A stretch of DNA of 64,000 nucleotides from CBDAQR01 sp965199055 (GTDB lineage: Bacteria > Pseudomonadota > Gammaproteobacteria > Pseudomonadales > Halieaceae): NCBI GenBank assembly GCA_965199055.1, contig CBDAQR010000004.1, positions 1,116,001-1,180,000 of the forward strand. Reading direction: 5' to 3'. Positions 33,197-42,541 of the stretch are shown here, one piece after another. Position 1 is the stretch's first letter, and each line of letters starts with the position of its first letter. The notes below the pieces were generated by a model, which saw only the letters and a program-made list of their open reading frames with translations, was not told the origin of the DNA and ran no database searches. The position numbers were made by a program, and so were the translations under genes.

Positions 33197-34813
33197 ATGG
33201 CAGTGTATGAATCTGCAATTGACAGTAATTCAGAGGGCTTCCAAGCCAATGCCGAGCTTATGCAGGCGGGAGTGGAAGAGTTCAGAAGTATCGAGCAAAG
33301 CGTTGTCGATCGCGCCAACAGCAAAGCGCCGCGTTACCGCGAGCGTGGCTTGCTTCCGCCACGGGAACGCCTTAGTCGTTTGCTGGACCCGGGCACACCG
33401 TTTCTGGAGTTGTCCACTCTGTGCGGGTACATGCAGGATCAAGACACCGACGGCTCCTTTGCCGGAGGGTCGGTTATTGCCGGAATTGGCTACGTCAATG
33501 GAACGCGCTGCGGCGTGATGGTAGATGACTACCTGACCAAGGGCGGCATCATGACGACCTTTGGTGGCGTAAAACGTCAGCGCATGCACACGATGTGTTT
33601 GGCCGAGAAACTCCCTCTGGTAACGCTGGCGCAAAGTGGCGGTGGTAACCTCACCACCGCAGGTGACACCTTCGGCACCTCCGGGGTGATGTTCGCCAAT
33701 CAGTGCCGTTTGTCCGCCGCCGGTATTCCGCAGATTACGGTAGTTCATGGCAGCGCGACCGCCGGGGGCGCGTATCAGCCGGGGCTTTCGGATTACATCA
33801 TCATGATTCGCAAACAATCTACGGTATATCTGGCTGGTCCACCGCTACTCAAGGCTGCCACCGGAGAAATTGCGACCGATGAAGAGATCGGAGGTGCTGA
33901 AATGCATAGCTGCGTAGCGGGCACCGCTGATTACCTGGCCGAAGACGATGCCGACGGTATTCGTATCGCCAGGGAGATCGTGGGCAAGCTGGGCTGGGAC
34001 AAGCACGCGCCGGCGCTGAAGACACGAGAGAACTATGCCGAGCCCCTGTACTCCGTCGATGACCTGATCGGCATCGTTCCGGCAGATCCGAAGACGCCAT
34101 ACGACGTGCGCGAGATCGTCGCGCGCGTTGCCGACGGCTCTGATTTCCTCGACTTCAAACCGGATTTCGACATGGGTACGGTGTGCGGTCACATAGAAGT
34201 GAAAGGCCTGCCTTGTGGGGTGATCGGAAACAATGCGCCGATTACCGCGAAGGGCGCCGCAAAAGCGGGTCAGTTCATCCAGCTTTGCGAACAGAGCGGT
34301 ACGCCAATCCTGTTTCTGCACAACACGACTGGCTTTATCGTTGGCACCGAGTCCGAGCAGGCGGGCATCATCAAGCACGGTTCCAAACTGATCCAGGCAG
34401 TCACCAATGCCACGGTCCCCAAGATCAGTATTGTTGTCGGTGGGTCTTATGGCGCCGGGAACTATGCCATGTGTGGTCGTGGCATGGCCCCGCGCTTCAT
34501 GTTTGCCTGGCCACGCAGTGTGGTCTCTGTGATGGGACCCGCGCAGGCCGGGCAGGTGATGCGCCAGGTGTGGGAGGCGCAAATGCAGCGTGCCGGCGAA
34601 GTCGATCAAGACAAACTCGATCATCTAGAGGGTGAGGTGAAGTCAGCGATGGAAGCCACTTCCCACGCGCTGGCCAACACCGCCAGGGTCTGGGATGACG
34701 GCATCATTGACCCCCGCGATACGCGCGAGGTGCTGGCTTTCGTGTTGAGTGTCTGCACCGAGGCAGATGCGCGTGAGGTCAATACCAACACTTTTGGTAT
34801 CGCGAGGTTCTGA
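33197..34813 (+). CDS. Acyl-CoA carboxylase beta subunit, methylcrotonyl/geranyl-CoA carboxylase type (AtuC-like)
   Basis: 538 residues, the usual length of methylcrotonyl-CoA or geranyl-CoA carboxylase beta subunits. Diagnostic blocks are LLPPRERLSRLLDPGTPFLE, HGSATAGGAYQPGLSDY, HNTTGFIVGTESEQAGIIKH and GGSYGAGNYAMCGRGMAPRF. It transfers CO2 from carboxybiotin to the gamma-methyl of a 3-methyl-2-enoyl-CoA. The matching biotin-carrying subunit is four genes downstream at 38018. AtuA in the same operon argues for geranyl-CoA (terpenoid) rather than leucine metabolism, but the sequence alone does not settle the substrate. Confidence 0.9.
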   Translation: MAVYESAIDSNSEGFQANAELMQAGVEEFRSIEQSVVDRANSKAPRYRERGLLPPRERLSRLLDPGTPFLELSTLCGYMQDQDTDGSFAGGSVIAGIGYVNGTRCGVMVDDYLTKGGIMTTFGGVKRQRMHTMCLAEKLPLVTLAQSGGGNLTTAGDTFGTSGVMFANQCRLSAAGIPQITVVHGSATAGGAYQPGLSDYIIMIRKQSTVYLAGPPLLKAATGEIATDEEIGGAEMHSCVAGTADYLAEDDADGIRIAREIVGKLGWDKHAPALKTRENYAEPLYSVDDLIGIVPADPKTPYDVREIVARVADGSDFLDFKPDFDMGTVCGHIEVKGLPCGVIGNNAPITAKGAAKAGQFIQLCEQSGTPILFLHNTTGFIVGTESEQAGIIKHGSKLIQAVTNATVPKISIVVGGSYGAGNYAMCGRGMAPRFMFAWPRSVVSVMGPAQAGQVMRQVWEAQMQRAGEVDQDKLDHLEGEVKSAMEATSHALANTARVWDDGIIDPRDTREVLAFVLSVCTEADAREVNTNTFGIARF

Positions 34814-35631
34814 TGGACTTACCTGAGATCGATGAACTGTTGATCGAACAGGCCGACAGCGTACTGACGATCACGATCAACCGCCCGGAAAAGCGCAATG
34901 CCATGAATGGCGAGGTAGTGCAGGGCATCATGCAGAGCTTCGATGCGATTGCCGATAGCCGCGAGGTTCGCGCGGTAGTGCTGCGCGGGGCGGGCGGACA
35001 TTTCTGTTCGGGTGGCGATATCTCCGGGATGAAGGCATCCAGCGATGCGGAAGAAGCGGCCAGGCTGGCCTGGGAATTTAACCGCGTATTTGGCCGCATG
35101 TGCACCCAGGTCAATCGCGCCCCTCAGGTGGTTATTACCTGCCTGGAGGGAGCAGTGCTTGGTGGCGGTTTTGGTCTTGCCTGTATTTCTGATGTTGCCA
35201 TAGCCGACGTCAACGCTAAGTTTGGCATGCCGGAAACCGGGCTGGGTATTATTCCGGCGCAGATCGCCCCTTTTGTTGTGATGCGTATTGGTCTGACCAA
35301 GGCCCGTCAATTGGCGCTCCTGGGAGAGCGCTTCAGCGCAGATAGAGCGCTTGAGCAGGGCATCGTGCACTACCTCACCGACGGTGCAGATGCCATGCAG
35401 GCACAGTTGAATGACGTACTGACCCAACTAAAACGCTGTGCGCCAGACGCCACGGCCGTAACGAAACAACTGATGTTAGACGTAGGCTCGGTGCCGCTGG
35501 AGGATCTATTGGATCGTGCGGCAACTGATTTCACGAAAGCAATCGGTAGTGATGAAGGACGCGAGGGGACTCTTGCGTTCATGGAAAAGAGATTACCCAA
35601 CTGGGCGCAAAGCCTTCCTGATACGGAGTAG
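34813..35631 (+). CDS. Enoyl-CoA hydratase, AtuE-like (isohexenylglutaconyl-CoA hydratase candidate)
   Basis: 272 residues of crotonase fold. GHFCSGGDIS (62-71) forms the oxyanion region. LGGGFGLACISDVAIAD has Phe in place of the first catalytic Glu, while Glu141 is kept in GMPETGLGIIPAQIAPFVV. That last block is characteristic of hydratases acting after geranyl-CoA or methylcrotonyl-CoA carboxylation. It overlaps the beta-subunit stop codon (TGATG), so the two are translationally coupled. This is the expected order for carboxylation followed by hydration of the glutaconyl-type product. Confidence 0.85.
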   Translation: MDLPEIDELLIEQADSVLTITINRPEKRNAMNGEVVQGIMQSFDAIADSREVRAVVLRGAGGHFCSGGDISGMKASSDAEEAARLAWEFNRVFGRMCTQVNRAPQVVITCLEGAVLGGGFGLACISDVAIADVNAKFGMPETGLGIIPAQIAPFVVMRIGLTKARQLALLGERFSADRALEQGIVHYLTDGADAMQAQLNDVLTQLKRCAPDATAVTKQLMLDVGSVPLEDLLDRAATDFTKAIGSDEGREGTLAFMEKRLPNWAQSLPDTE

Positions 35632-35636
35632 ATGTA

Positions 35637-36839
35637 ATGGCGACTGAACAAGAACTAAAAGAATACCGCGCAGAGGTTGCGGCCTGGATGAAAGACAACA
35701 AACCGACTGATCCGGGGTTCTTGCTACCGCAGACCTTTATGGAGGTCGGCTCCGACGAGCAGTTCGAATTTCTTCGCGAATGGCAGCACAAGCTATGGTC
35801 CGCCGGTTACCTTGGTGCTGCATGGCCGAAGGAGTATGGCGGCGGTGGTTTGGAACCCGTCTTTCAGCAGATAGCTGACTCAGAGATGCGCAAAGCCAAT
35901 GTGCCGATTGTCTTTAATGTTATCGGTTTGAGCTGGGCCGGCCCGCTTATCCTGGATATCGGCACCGACGAGGAAAAGGAGAAGTACGTCAAAGGAATTC
36001 TCAGTGGCGAAGACTGCTGGTGCCAGGGCTTCTCTGAGCCCGATCACGGTTCCGACCTGGGTAATGCGCAGTGTCGAGCTGTGCGCGACGGTGACGAGTA
36101 TGTCATCAATGGCACCAAAATCTGGACCACTATGGGCAACTACGCCAAGTACATGATCCTGCTGGCCCGCACGAATACCGAGACCGAGCGGAAATACGAT
36201 GGGCTGTCGTTTTTCCTGTCGCCGATGGAAGTCACGGGTGTTGATCTGCGGCCTATTCAGAAGATCACAGGAGAGTACGGCTTTACCGAAACCTTCTTCA
36301 CCGATGCTCGGATTCCGGCGTCATGCCTGATGGGGGAAGAGGGGCAGGGTTGGCAGATCGCCATGCAAACACTCCAGTATGAGCGCGGAGTCGAAGCCGG
36401 TCAGGCCGGCGGATTGATGCAAGTTCGGGTGGGTATCGAAGACCTTATCGAAGACCTACGCGGTATCCAGCGTGATGGTGAGTCCTTGCTGAATGACCCA
36501 GTCGTGCGCGATCAGGTTGTCCAGTTAATTATGGAGGAAAAGGCCTTTAACCTGGGTAATCGGCGCTCCGGTATCGCCGCGCTGACGACGGACTATCCGT
36601 TTTCATTGAACCTGTCGAGCAAGCTGCGTACCAGTGAATATCAACGTCGCATGCGCCAGTTTGCGGTGGCTGCACAGGGTGGCCATGGCTCGATGTATGT
36701 CGGCGATAGCCAGGCAGTGAGTCGGGGCTTTTGGCAGCGCGCCTACTTCAATAATTTCTCCACCACCATCGGGGGAGGTACCAGCCAAATTCAATCCAAT
36801 ATTGTGGGTGAGCACGTGCTCGGCCTGCCGAAGTCCTGA
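35637..36839 (+). CDS. Acyl-CoA dehydrogenase, large-subunit-like member of a tandem pair
   Basis: 400 residues with GFSEPDHGSDLGNAQ (the flavin motif in a GFSEPxxGSDL variant), INGTKIWTTMGNYA and the C-terminal TIGGGTSQIQSNIVGEHVLG. It is immediately followed by a second, more divergent dehydrogenase gene. Adjacent pairs of this kind in actinobacterial steroid and acyl-CoA degradation form alpha2beta2 heterotetramers that act on branched or bulky chains. A similar heteromer is likely here, in which this subunit keeps the recognisable flavin-binding motif. Confidence 0.9.
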   Translation: MATEQELKEYRAEVAAWMKDNKPTDPGFLLPQTFMEVGSDEQFEFLREWQHKLWSAGYLGAAWPKEYGGGGLEPVFQQIADSEMRKANVPIVFNVIGLSWAGPLILDIGTDEEKEKYVKGILSGEDCWCQGFSEPDHGSDLGNAQCRAVRDGDEYVINGTKIWTTMGNYAKYMILLARTNTETERKYDGLSFFLSPMEVTGVDLRPIQKITGEYGFTETFFTDARIPASCLMGEEGQGWQIAMQTLQYERGVEAGQAGGLMQVRVGIEDLIEDLRGIQRDGESLLNDPVVRDQVVQLIMEEKAFNLGNRRSGIAALTTDYPFSLNLSSKLRTSEYQRRMRQFAVAAQGGHGSMYVGDSQAVSRGFWQRAYFNNFSTTIGGGTSQIQSNIVGEHVLGLPKS

Positions 36840-36856
36840 AACGAGGAGATAGTAAA

Positions 36857-37993
36857 ATGAGTGTTACGACTAACAACGCCCTCGAATTCAGCGAAGAGCA
36901 GGGCATGATTCTCCATAGTGCGGCGGAATTCTGCCGTGACAAATCGGATATCGCCACGGTCAGAGGTTTGTTGGACAGCGAATCCGGATTCGATGCGCAG
37001 GTTTGGCAGGAAATGGTGGATTTGGGATGGCTTGGGCTGGCGATTCCCGAAGAGTTCGGTGGATCGGGTCTCGGTATTGGCGCTACCGTACCCCTCGCAG
37101 AGAGTATGGGTAAATCGCTTCTGTCTACGCCATTTTTCTCTGCCACGCTGGCCGCCCAGGCTTTGTTGCGAGCTGGAACTACAGCCCAGAAAGAGCGGTG
37201 GCTGTCTGCAATTGCCAGCGGAACCGTGTGCACGCTGGCCATGCTCGATGGCGAAGACTGGGGTGCACAGTCATTCTCCGCGCAGGCGGAGGAAGTGGAT
37301 GGTCTGCTGAGCCTGCAGGGTGAAAAGTGGTATGTGCAGGACGCCGCTGTAAGTGAGATGTTCCTTGTGGGTGTTTCTCTGGGCGGCGAGTCAGCGTTAG
37401 TGATCGTCGAACGTGATCAACTGCCGGCTGAAGCTCTCACTGCGCATACTCTGATCGATCAGACTAAACGGGCTAATCGCCTAAAGCTCGATGGACTCAA
37501 AATTAGCGCGGATCAGTTGCTTGATCCAAGCAGCACGGCAGCTGCGCTGCGCGATCTTTCTCTGTTGGGAGCACTATTAGTCGCTGCTGAAAGCACCGGT
37601 GCGACAGCGGCCTGTCTGGACACCATCGTTGAGTATCTAAAGACGAGGAAGCAGTTCGGCAAGCTGATTGGCTCTTATCAAGCGCTCAAACATCCCACCG
37701 TGGATATTCTTTGTGCCATGGACAACGCCCGCTCATTTATCTATCACGCGGCCACCGTGATAGGAGAGGGCGCGCTGGACAATGATGCAGAAATAGCCTG
37801 CCGCATGGCCAAGGCTGCCGCCACCGATGCCCTGGAATTCGCTGGCGATCGCGCGGTGCAGTTTCACGGCGGCATGGGTTTTACCTATGAGTGCGACGCT
37901 CAACTCTATATCCGTCGCGGGCAGTGGGCGCGGCAGCAGTATGGCGATGCCTATCATCATCGCAAGCGCCTGGCACCGCTGCTGTTGGATTAA
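36857..37993 (+). CDS. Acyl-CoA dehydrogenase, divergent partner of a tandem pair
   Basis: 378 residues. The fold is clear at the C-terminus (QFHGGMGFTYECDAQLYIRR; YHHRKRLAPLLLD) and N-terminus (LGWLGLAIPEEFGGSGLGIG). The central motif that normally reads TEPxxGSD is degenerate (LDGEDWGAQSFSA), so independent flavin binding is doubtful. It follows the better conserved dehydrogenase by 17 bases. The pair resembles heterotetrameric dehydrogenases in which one subunit is catalytically or cofactor deficient. Expected to act only with its neighbour. Confidence 0.87.
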   Translation: MSVTTNNALEFSEEQGMILHSAAEFCRDKSDIATVRGLLDSESGFDAQVWQEMVDLGWLGLAIPEEFGGSGLGIGATVPLAESMGKSLLSTPFFSATLAAQALLRAGTTAQKERWLSAIASGTVCTLAMLDGEDWGAQSFSAQAEEVDGLLSLQGEKWYVQDAAVSEMFLVGVSLGGESALVIVERDQLPAEALTAHTLIDQTKRANRLKLDGLKISADQLLDPSSTAAALRDLSLLGALLVAAESTGATAACLDTIVEYLKTRKQFGKLIGSYQALKHPTVDILCAMDNARSFIYHAATVIGEGALDNDAEIACRMAKAAATDALEFAGDRAVQFHGGMGFTYECDAQLYIRRGQWARQQYGDAYHHRKRLAPLLLD

Positions 37994-38017
37994 AAAATTG
38001 CTTCTGAGGATGAGACG

Positions 38018-39970
38018 GTGACTGATTTCAATAAAATCCTGATTGCCAACCGTGGTGAGATTGCGGTGCGGGTTATCGATACTGCACGCAATTTGGGTTA
38101 CCGCACGGTAGCTGTCTACAGCGATGCCGATGCAGGAGCGTTACACGTACAGCTGGCAGATGAAGCCGTCTATATCGGTCCCGCCTCAGTGAACGAATCC
38201 TATCTGTCGCCCGAGAAATTGGTGCACGCCGCCGAGGTGACCGGCGCCGATGCTGTGCATCCTGGCTATGGCTTTCTATCCGAAAACACGGATTTCGCCG
38301 CGGCCTGCGAGAAAGCGGGTATTTGTTTTATTGGTCCACCCGCGGGTGCCATTGAACTCATGGGCAGTAAGCGCCTGTCCAAAATCGCCATGCTGGAAGC
38401 CGGTGTGCCCTGTATTCCTGGTTACCAGGGTGCTGAACAGGATGAGGCGGTTCTATTGGAGAAGGCTAAAGAGATCGGCTTTCCACTGATGGTGAAGGCC
38501 TCTGCCGGCGGCGGTGGCCGCGGCATGCGTCTGGTGCATGAAGAGGCCGAGTTGGCTGACCAGATTAAGACCGCTCGATCCGAGGCGCTCAATGCTTTTG
38601 GCAGCGATGAGCTGATTCTGGAGAAGGCGGTTATCGAGCCCCGCCATATAGAAATCCAGGTATTCGCTGACGCTCACGATAATGCGGTTTACCTGGGGGA
38701 ACGCGACTGCTCGATACAGCGCCGTCACCAGAAAGTGGTTGAGGAGGCGCCTTCTCCTTTCGTCGATGAAGAACTGCGTCAGCGTATGGGCAAGGCGGCG
38801 GTAGATGCCGCACGCGCCTGTAATTACCGCGGAGCGGGTACGGTGGAGTTCCTCGTCGATGCCGATAAGAATTTCTATTTTCTGGAAATGAATACTCGCC
38901 TTCAAGTCGAGCACCCGGTGACGGAGATGATCACCGGTCAGGACCTGGTTGCCTGGCAGATTGCTGTTGCGGCGGGTAAGGCGTTGCCATTGCAGCAGGA
39001 GGAAATCAGGCTCGAAGGGCACGCTGTGGAAGTGCGACTCTACGCCGAAGACCCTCGCAATAACTTTCTCCCCCAGACTGGCGTAGTCGAAGCGTGGAGC
39101 TACCCCGAGCTGGATGGCATACGCGTTGATCACGGCATCGCTGTCGGTCAGGCAATTTCTCCCTTTTACGACCCTATGGTTGCCAAGGTGATTGCTTGGG
39201 GCTCGGACCGCGCTGAAGCTTGCCGAAAATTGGCCAGCGCGGTGGAGGATTCTGTGTTGTTGGGTGTGAACAACAATAAGTTGTTCCTGCAGAATATTCT
39301 GCGCCATGCCGTGTTTCGCGATGGCGCAGCGACCACAGCATTTATCGAACAGCACTTTCAGGATGATCCAAGCCTCGATGCAGGTCTGCCTACCCTGAGC
39401 GCTGCACTCGCAGCGGCTCTGTTGTTCGCGTCGGGCAGTGGTGAGCAGGGCTGGCGCAATCCGACAGCCGCCAGCTATCACTACAAACTGGCGTTGAATG
39501 GTGAGCAGATCGATGTCTACCTGCAGCAGCATGAAGCGGCCTTCAGTGTTCAGATTGGGGAGGAAAGTATCGAACTGGAAATTCTCGATACCGCCGCTGG
39601 TAGCTGCCTTTATCGTCTATCAGGCGTGTCGAAACGTGCTGACTTTGCGCTTCAGGGCCAAAGCGTGTTTGTCGATTGCGGCGAAGGGCACTTCCAGTTT
39701 GAAGACCTCACTCACGCACCTGCGGCAGCTGCCGATGCTGCCGGTAGTGGAGACGTGCGCGCCTCGATGGATGGCGCAATCATCGATGTGCTCGTGCAGC
39801 AGGGCGATACGGTAGAGAAAGGACAGACGCTGGTCGTACTTGAAGCGATGAAGATGGAACACCCGCTGAAAGCCGGCATCTCCGGCCGGGTATCCAGCGT
39901 GGGCGTTACGGTAGGCGACCAGGTTAAATCGCGCCAGGTACTGGTGAGTCTGGAAGAAGCGGAGGGCTGA
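38018..39970 (+). CDS. Acyl-CoA carboxylase alpha subunit: biotin carboxylase plus biotin carrier (AtuF-like)
   Basis: 650 residues starting with GTG after a GAGGATGAG site. Biotin carboxylase occupies about 1-450 (KILIANRGEIAVRVIDTA; ATP-grasp GGGGRGMRLVHEE; EMNTRLQVEHPVTE). A linking domain and a C-terminal biotinyl domain follow, with the biotin lysine 612 in VLEAMKMEHPL. This is the size and layout of methylcrotonyl, geranyl and propionyl CoA carboxylase alpha subunits. It should form a complex with the beta subunit at 33197 and might also serve the orphan beta subunit at 26316. Confidence 0.93.
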   Translation: MTDFNKILIANRGEIAVRVIDTARNLGYRTVAVYSDADAGALHVQLADEAVYIGPASVNESYLSPEKLVHAAEVTGADAVHPGYGFLSENTDFAAACEKAGICFIGPPAGAIELMGSKRLSKIAMLEAGVPCIPGYQGAEQDEAVLLEKAKEIGFPLMVKASAGGGGRGMRLVHEEAELADQIKTARSEALNAFGSDELILEKAVIEPRHIEIQVFADAHDNAVYLGERDCSIQRRHQKVVEEAPSPFVDEELRQRMGKAAVDAARACNYRGAGTVEFLVDADKNFYFLEMNTRLQVEHPVTEMITGQDLVAWQIAVAAGKALPLQQEEIRLEGHAVEVRLYAEDPRNNFLPQTGVVEAWSYPELDGIRVDHGIAVGQAISPFYDPMVAKVIAWGSDRAEACRKLASAVEDSVLLGVNNNKLFLQNILRHAVFRDGAATTAFIEQHFQDDPSLDAGLPTLSAALAAALLFASGSGEQGWRNPTAASYHYKLALNGEQIDVYLQQHEAAFSVQIGEESIELEILDTAAGSCLYRLSGVSKRADFALQGQSVFVDCGEGHFQFEDLTHAPAAAADAAGSGDVRASMDGAIIDVLVQQGDTVEKGQTLVVLEAMKMEHPLKAGISGRVSSVGVTVGDQVKSRQVLVSLEEAEG

Positions 39971-39972
39971 AC

Positions 39973-41757
39973 ATGAGCAAAACTGTACGCATCGGTTGTG
40001 CCTCGGGTTTCTACGGAGATAGTCAGCTTGCCGCTCGACAATTGGTCGATAAGGGGCAGATCGATTATCTGGTCTTCGACTACCTGGCCGAGATCACTAT
40101 GGCCATTCTGGCAAAGGCTCGCGCCAAGGATGACTCCCTCGGCTACGCCATCGATTTTGTTACGGTGGCAATGAAAGATGTACTTGCCGACTGTGCCGCC
40201 AAGGGCATTAAAGTGGTGGCCAATGCGGGTGGCGTCAATGTGCCGGCCTGTATCTCGGCCCTGGAAACGCTTTGCGAAACACAGGGGCTCAATCTCAAGA
40301 TTGGCGGCGTCTACGGTGACAATCTATTGGGGCGAGCGGATCTACCAGTGTCCGAGATGACGGAGATTCAGTCCGGAGCCGCATTGCCGGAAAAAACAGC
40401 CAGCCTGAATGCCTACCTGGGTGCCCGTCCTATCGCGGATGCACTTGCCGCCGGGGCTGACGTCGTGGTGACTGGCCGTGTGGTGGACAGCGCTGTGATG
40501 CTGGGCCCACTGATTCATGAGTTTGGCTGGGGCGAGGAGGAGTTTGATCACCTCGCGCAGGGTTCCTTGTGTGGTCATGTTATCGAGTGTGGCGCCCAGT
40601 GTACGGGTGGTAATTACACCGACTGGCACACCGTGCCCGACTATTCCGATATCAGCTACCCCGTGGCGGAGGTGTGTGCGGACGGCAGCTTTGACATCTG
40701 TATTCCTGAAGGTACCGGTGGATTGGCCACGGTGGGCAGTGTCGGCGAGCAGGTGTTGTACGAAATCGGCGACCCGGCGAATTACTTGCTGCCGGATGTT
40801 GCCTGTGATTTCAGCAATGTCCAGCTAGAGCAGGTGGCTGAGAATCGCGTGCGGGTGAGTGGGGCAAGGGGCAGGGCACCCGGCGGCAAGTATAAGGTGT
40901 GTGCCACCTGGCGTGATGGCTTCCAGATCAAGGGATGCATCATGATAGGCGGGCCGCGCGCTCTGGATAAAGCACGTACCGCGATGGAGGCCTGGATTAC
41001 GCGAGTGCGTAAGCACTTTGAGGCGAAGGGCTGGCCCGACTTTCGTGAAGTCGATTTAGAGTACTTTGGTGCGGAACATACCTATGGCGCAAACGCCAGG
41101 CCCGAAGCCCAGCAGAGCCGCGAAATCGTGGCCAAGTTTGGCCTCCATCACGACGACCCGAATATTCTCCAATTTGCGATTAATGAGATGGTTTACCTCG
41201 GCACCTCCGGTGTGCCCGGCTTCTATGGCCTGGGTGGCGGTCGTGGGCGTCCGGGCGGCTTGATGCGGGTGCACTCCACCTTGCTCGACAAATCCATGGT
41301 CACAGTAACCGTGCAGGTGGGCAGCGACATTATCGCAGAGCAAACCTATGAGACGGCAGCCAGTGACGCCAATGCCAAGGTGCGAATGAATATTGAGCCC
41401 AGCGAGCAGGGCGCAGATACTGTCACTGTGCCTCTCGAACAACTGGCTTTTGGCCGCAGTGGCGATAAAGGCGACAATGCCAACATCGGTATTATCGCTC
41501 GTGAGCCCGCTTATTTGCCTTTCATTTATGAGCAGCTCACTGCGCAGGTGGTTGAAGATTATTTCTCCCATCTGGTCAAGGGTGAGGTTGAGCGCTTCGA
41601 GCTGCCAGGCTTCAATGCATTCAACTTCTTCCTCACTGAGGCCTTGGGTGGCGGGGGCGCAGGTTCAGTGCGCACTGATGCCCAGGGCAAGTCGATGGCG
41701 CAGCAGCTGTTGTCGATACCTGTACAGGTACCTGCTAATCTTCTTCAAACACCTTAA
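39973..41757 (+). CDS. atuA: Acyclic terpene utilisation protein AtuA family (DUF1446)
   Basis: 594 residues, matching AtuA length. It starts KTVRIGCASGFYGDSQLAAR and has the family blocks DYLVFDYLAEITMAILAKAR, VVANAGGVNVPACISALE, GRPGGLMRVHS and, at the C-terminus, AFGRSGDKGDNANIGIIARE followed by a small ferredoxin-like domain. AtuA is required for citronellol/geraniol growth in Pseudomonas, but its reaction is not established. It lies between the biotin carboxylase (2-base gap) and an SDR (TAATG overlap), a layout that links it to the carboxylation route. The family call is strong; the function is unknown. Confidence 0.9.
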   Translation: MSKTVRIGCASGFYGDSQLAARQLVDKGQIDYLVFDYLAEITMAILAKARAKDDSLGYAIDFVTVAMKDVLADCAAKGIKVVANAGGVNVPACISALETLCETQGLNLKIGGVYGDNLLGRADLPVSEMTEIQSGAALPEKTASLNAYLGARPIADALAAGADVVVTGRVVDSAVMLGPLIHEFGWGEEEFDHLAQGSLCGHVIECGAQCTGGNYTDWHTVPDYSDISYPVAEVCADGSFDICIPEGTGGLATVGSVGEQVLYEIGDPANYLLPDVACDFSNVQLEQVAENRVRVSGARGRAPGGKYKVCATWRDGFQIKGCIMIGGPRALDKARTAMEAWITRVRKHFEAKGWPDFREVDLEYFGAEHTYGANARPEAQQSREIVAKFGLHHDDPNILQFAINEMVYLGTSGVPGFYGLGGGRGRPGGLMRVHSTLLDKSMVTVTVQVGSDIIAEQTYETAASDANAKVRMNIEPSEQGADTVTVPLEQLAFGRSGDKGDNANIGIIAREPAYLPFIYEQLTAQVVEDYFSHLVKGEVERFELPGFNAFNFFLTEALGGGGAGSVRTDAQGKSMAQQLLSIPVQVPANLLQTP

Positions 41758-42539
41758 TGGAACACTCTATGAAAAAGCTCTTTGATATCGCCGGAAAAGT
41801 CGCAGTAGTCACCGGAGGGTCTACCGGCATCGGTGCTATGATTGCGCGCGGCTTTGTTGAGAACGGTGCGAAAGTGTATATCACTGCGCGCAAGCCGGAG
41901 TTTCTCGAGGCGACTGAGGCGGAGTTGTCAGCGCTGGGGGAGTGTGTTGCTATTCAATCTGATCTTTCGACTATGGAAGGTCTCAACGCTTTTGCAGATC
42001 AAGTATTGGCCATGGAAGACAAGGTCGATATTCTCATCAATAATGCGGGCGCTACCTGGGGCGCACCTATCGATGAGTTTCCCGAGAGCGGCTGGGACAA
42101 GGTGATGGACCTTAATGTTAAGTCTATCTTTTTTCTGACGCAGCGATTTCTTCCAGCACTGCGCGCTGCGGGAGTTTCGGGAGCGCCTTCGCGGGTAATC
42201 AATATCGCATCGATCAACGGTATCACGCATCCTGGCATGGACAACTACTCGTACTCGGCGAGTAAGGCGGCTGTGATTCAATTGACGCGTCATATGGCGG
42301 CCGACCTTGGCCCGGACCACATTAACGTCAATGGTATTGCGCCCGGATTCTTCCCCAGCAAAATGACCAAACACTTGCTACCTCACGAAGAAGAAATGTC
42401 GAAGGGCATCCCCACGCGAGCGCTGGGCCAGCCGGAGGATGCGGCGGGTACCGCAATTTATCTGTGCTCGCAGGCCAGTAACTATCTTTGTGGCCATACC
42501 ATCGTCATGGACGGCGGTATGGTAGCGCAGGCAGGCTGA
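41757..42539 (+). CDS. Short-chain dehydrogenase/reductase (AtuB/AtuG-like position)
   Basis: 260 residues if translation begins at the ATG overlapping the atuA stop; an internal ATG at 41769 (MKKLFDIAGKV) is equally good. It has nucleotide-binding TGGSTGIG and catalytic NYSYSASKAAV, with INIASINGI supplying the Ser. It is an NAD(P)-dependent alcohol or 3-hydroxyacyl dehydrogenase. In known atu clusters two SDRs occur (AtuB, AtuG), and here too a second SDR follows after 2 bases. Which substrate each takes cannot be told. Confidence 0.88.
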   Translation: MEHSMKKLFDIAGKVAVVTGGSTGIGAMIARGFVENGAKVYITARKPEFLEATEAELSALGECVAIQSDLSTMEGLNAFADQVLAMEDKVDILINNAGATWGAPIDEFPESGWDKVMDLNVKSIFFLTQRFLPALRAAGVSGAPSRVINIASINGITHPGMDNYSYSASKAAVIQLTRHMAADLGPDHINVNGIAPGFFPSKMTKHLLPHEEEMSKGIPTRALGQPEDAAGTAIYLCSQASNYLCGHTIVMDGGMVAQAG

Positions 42540-42541
42540 AA

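Noticed and set aside
38453..39532. A 359-codon open frame opposite the biotin carboxylase
   Set aside because: The sense strand encodes conserved carboxylase motifs throughout; the antisense translation has none.
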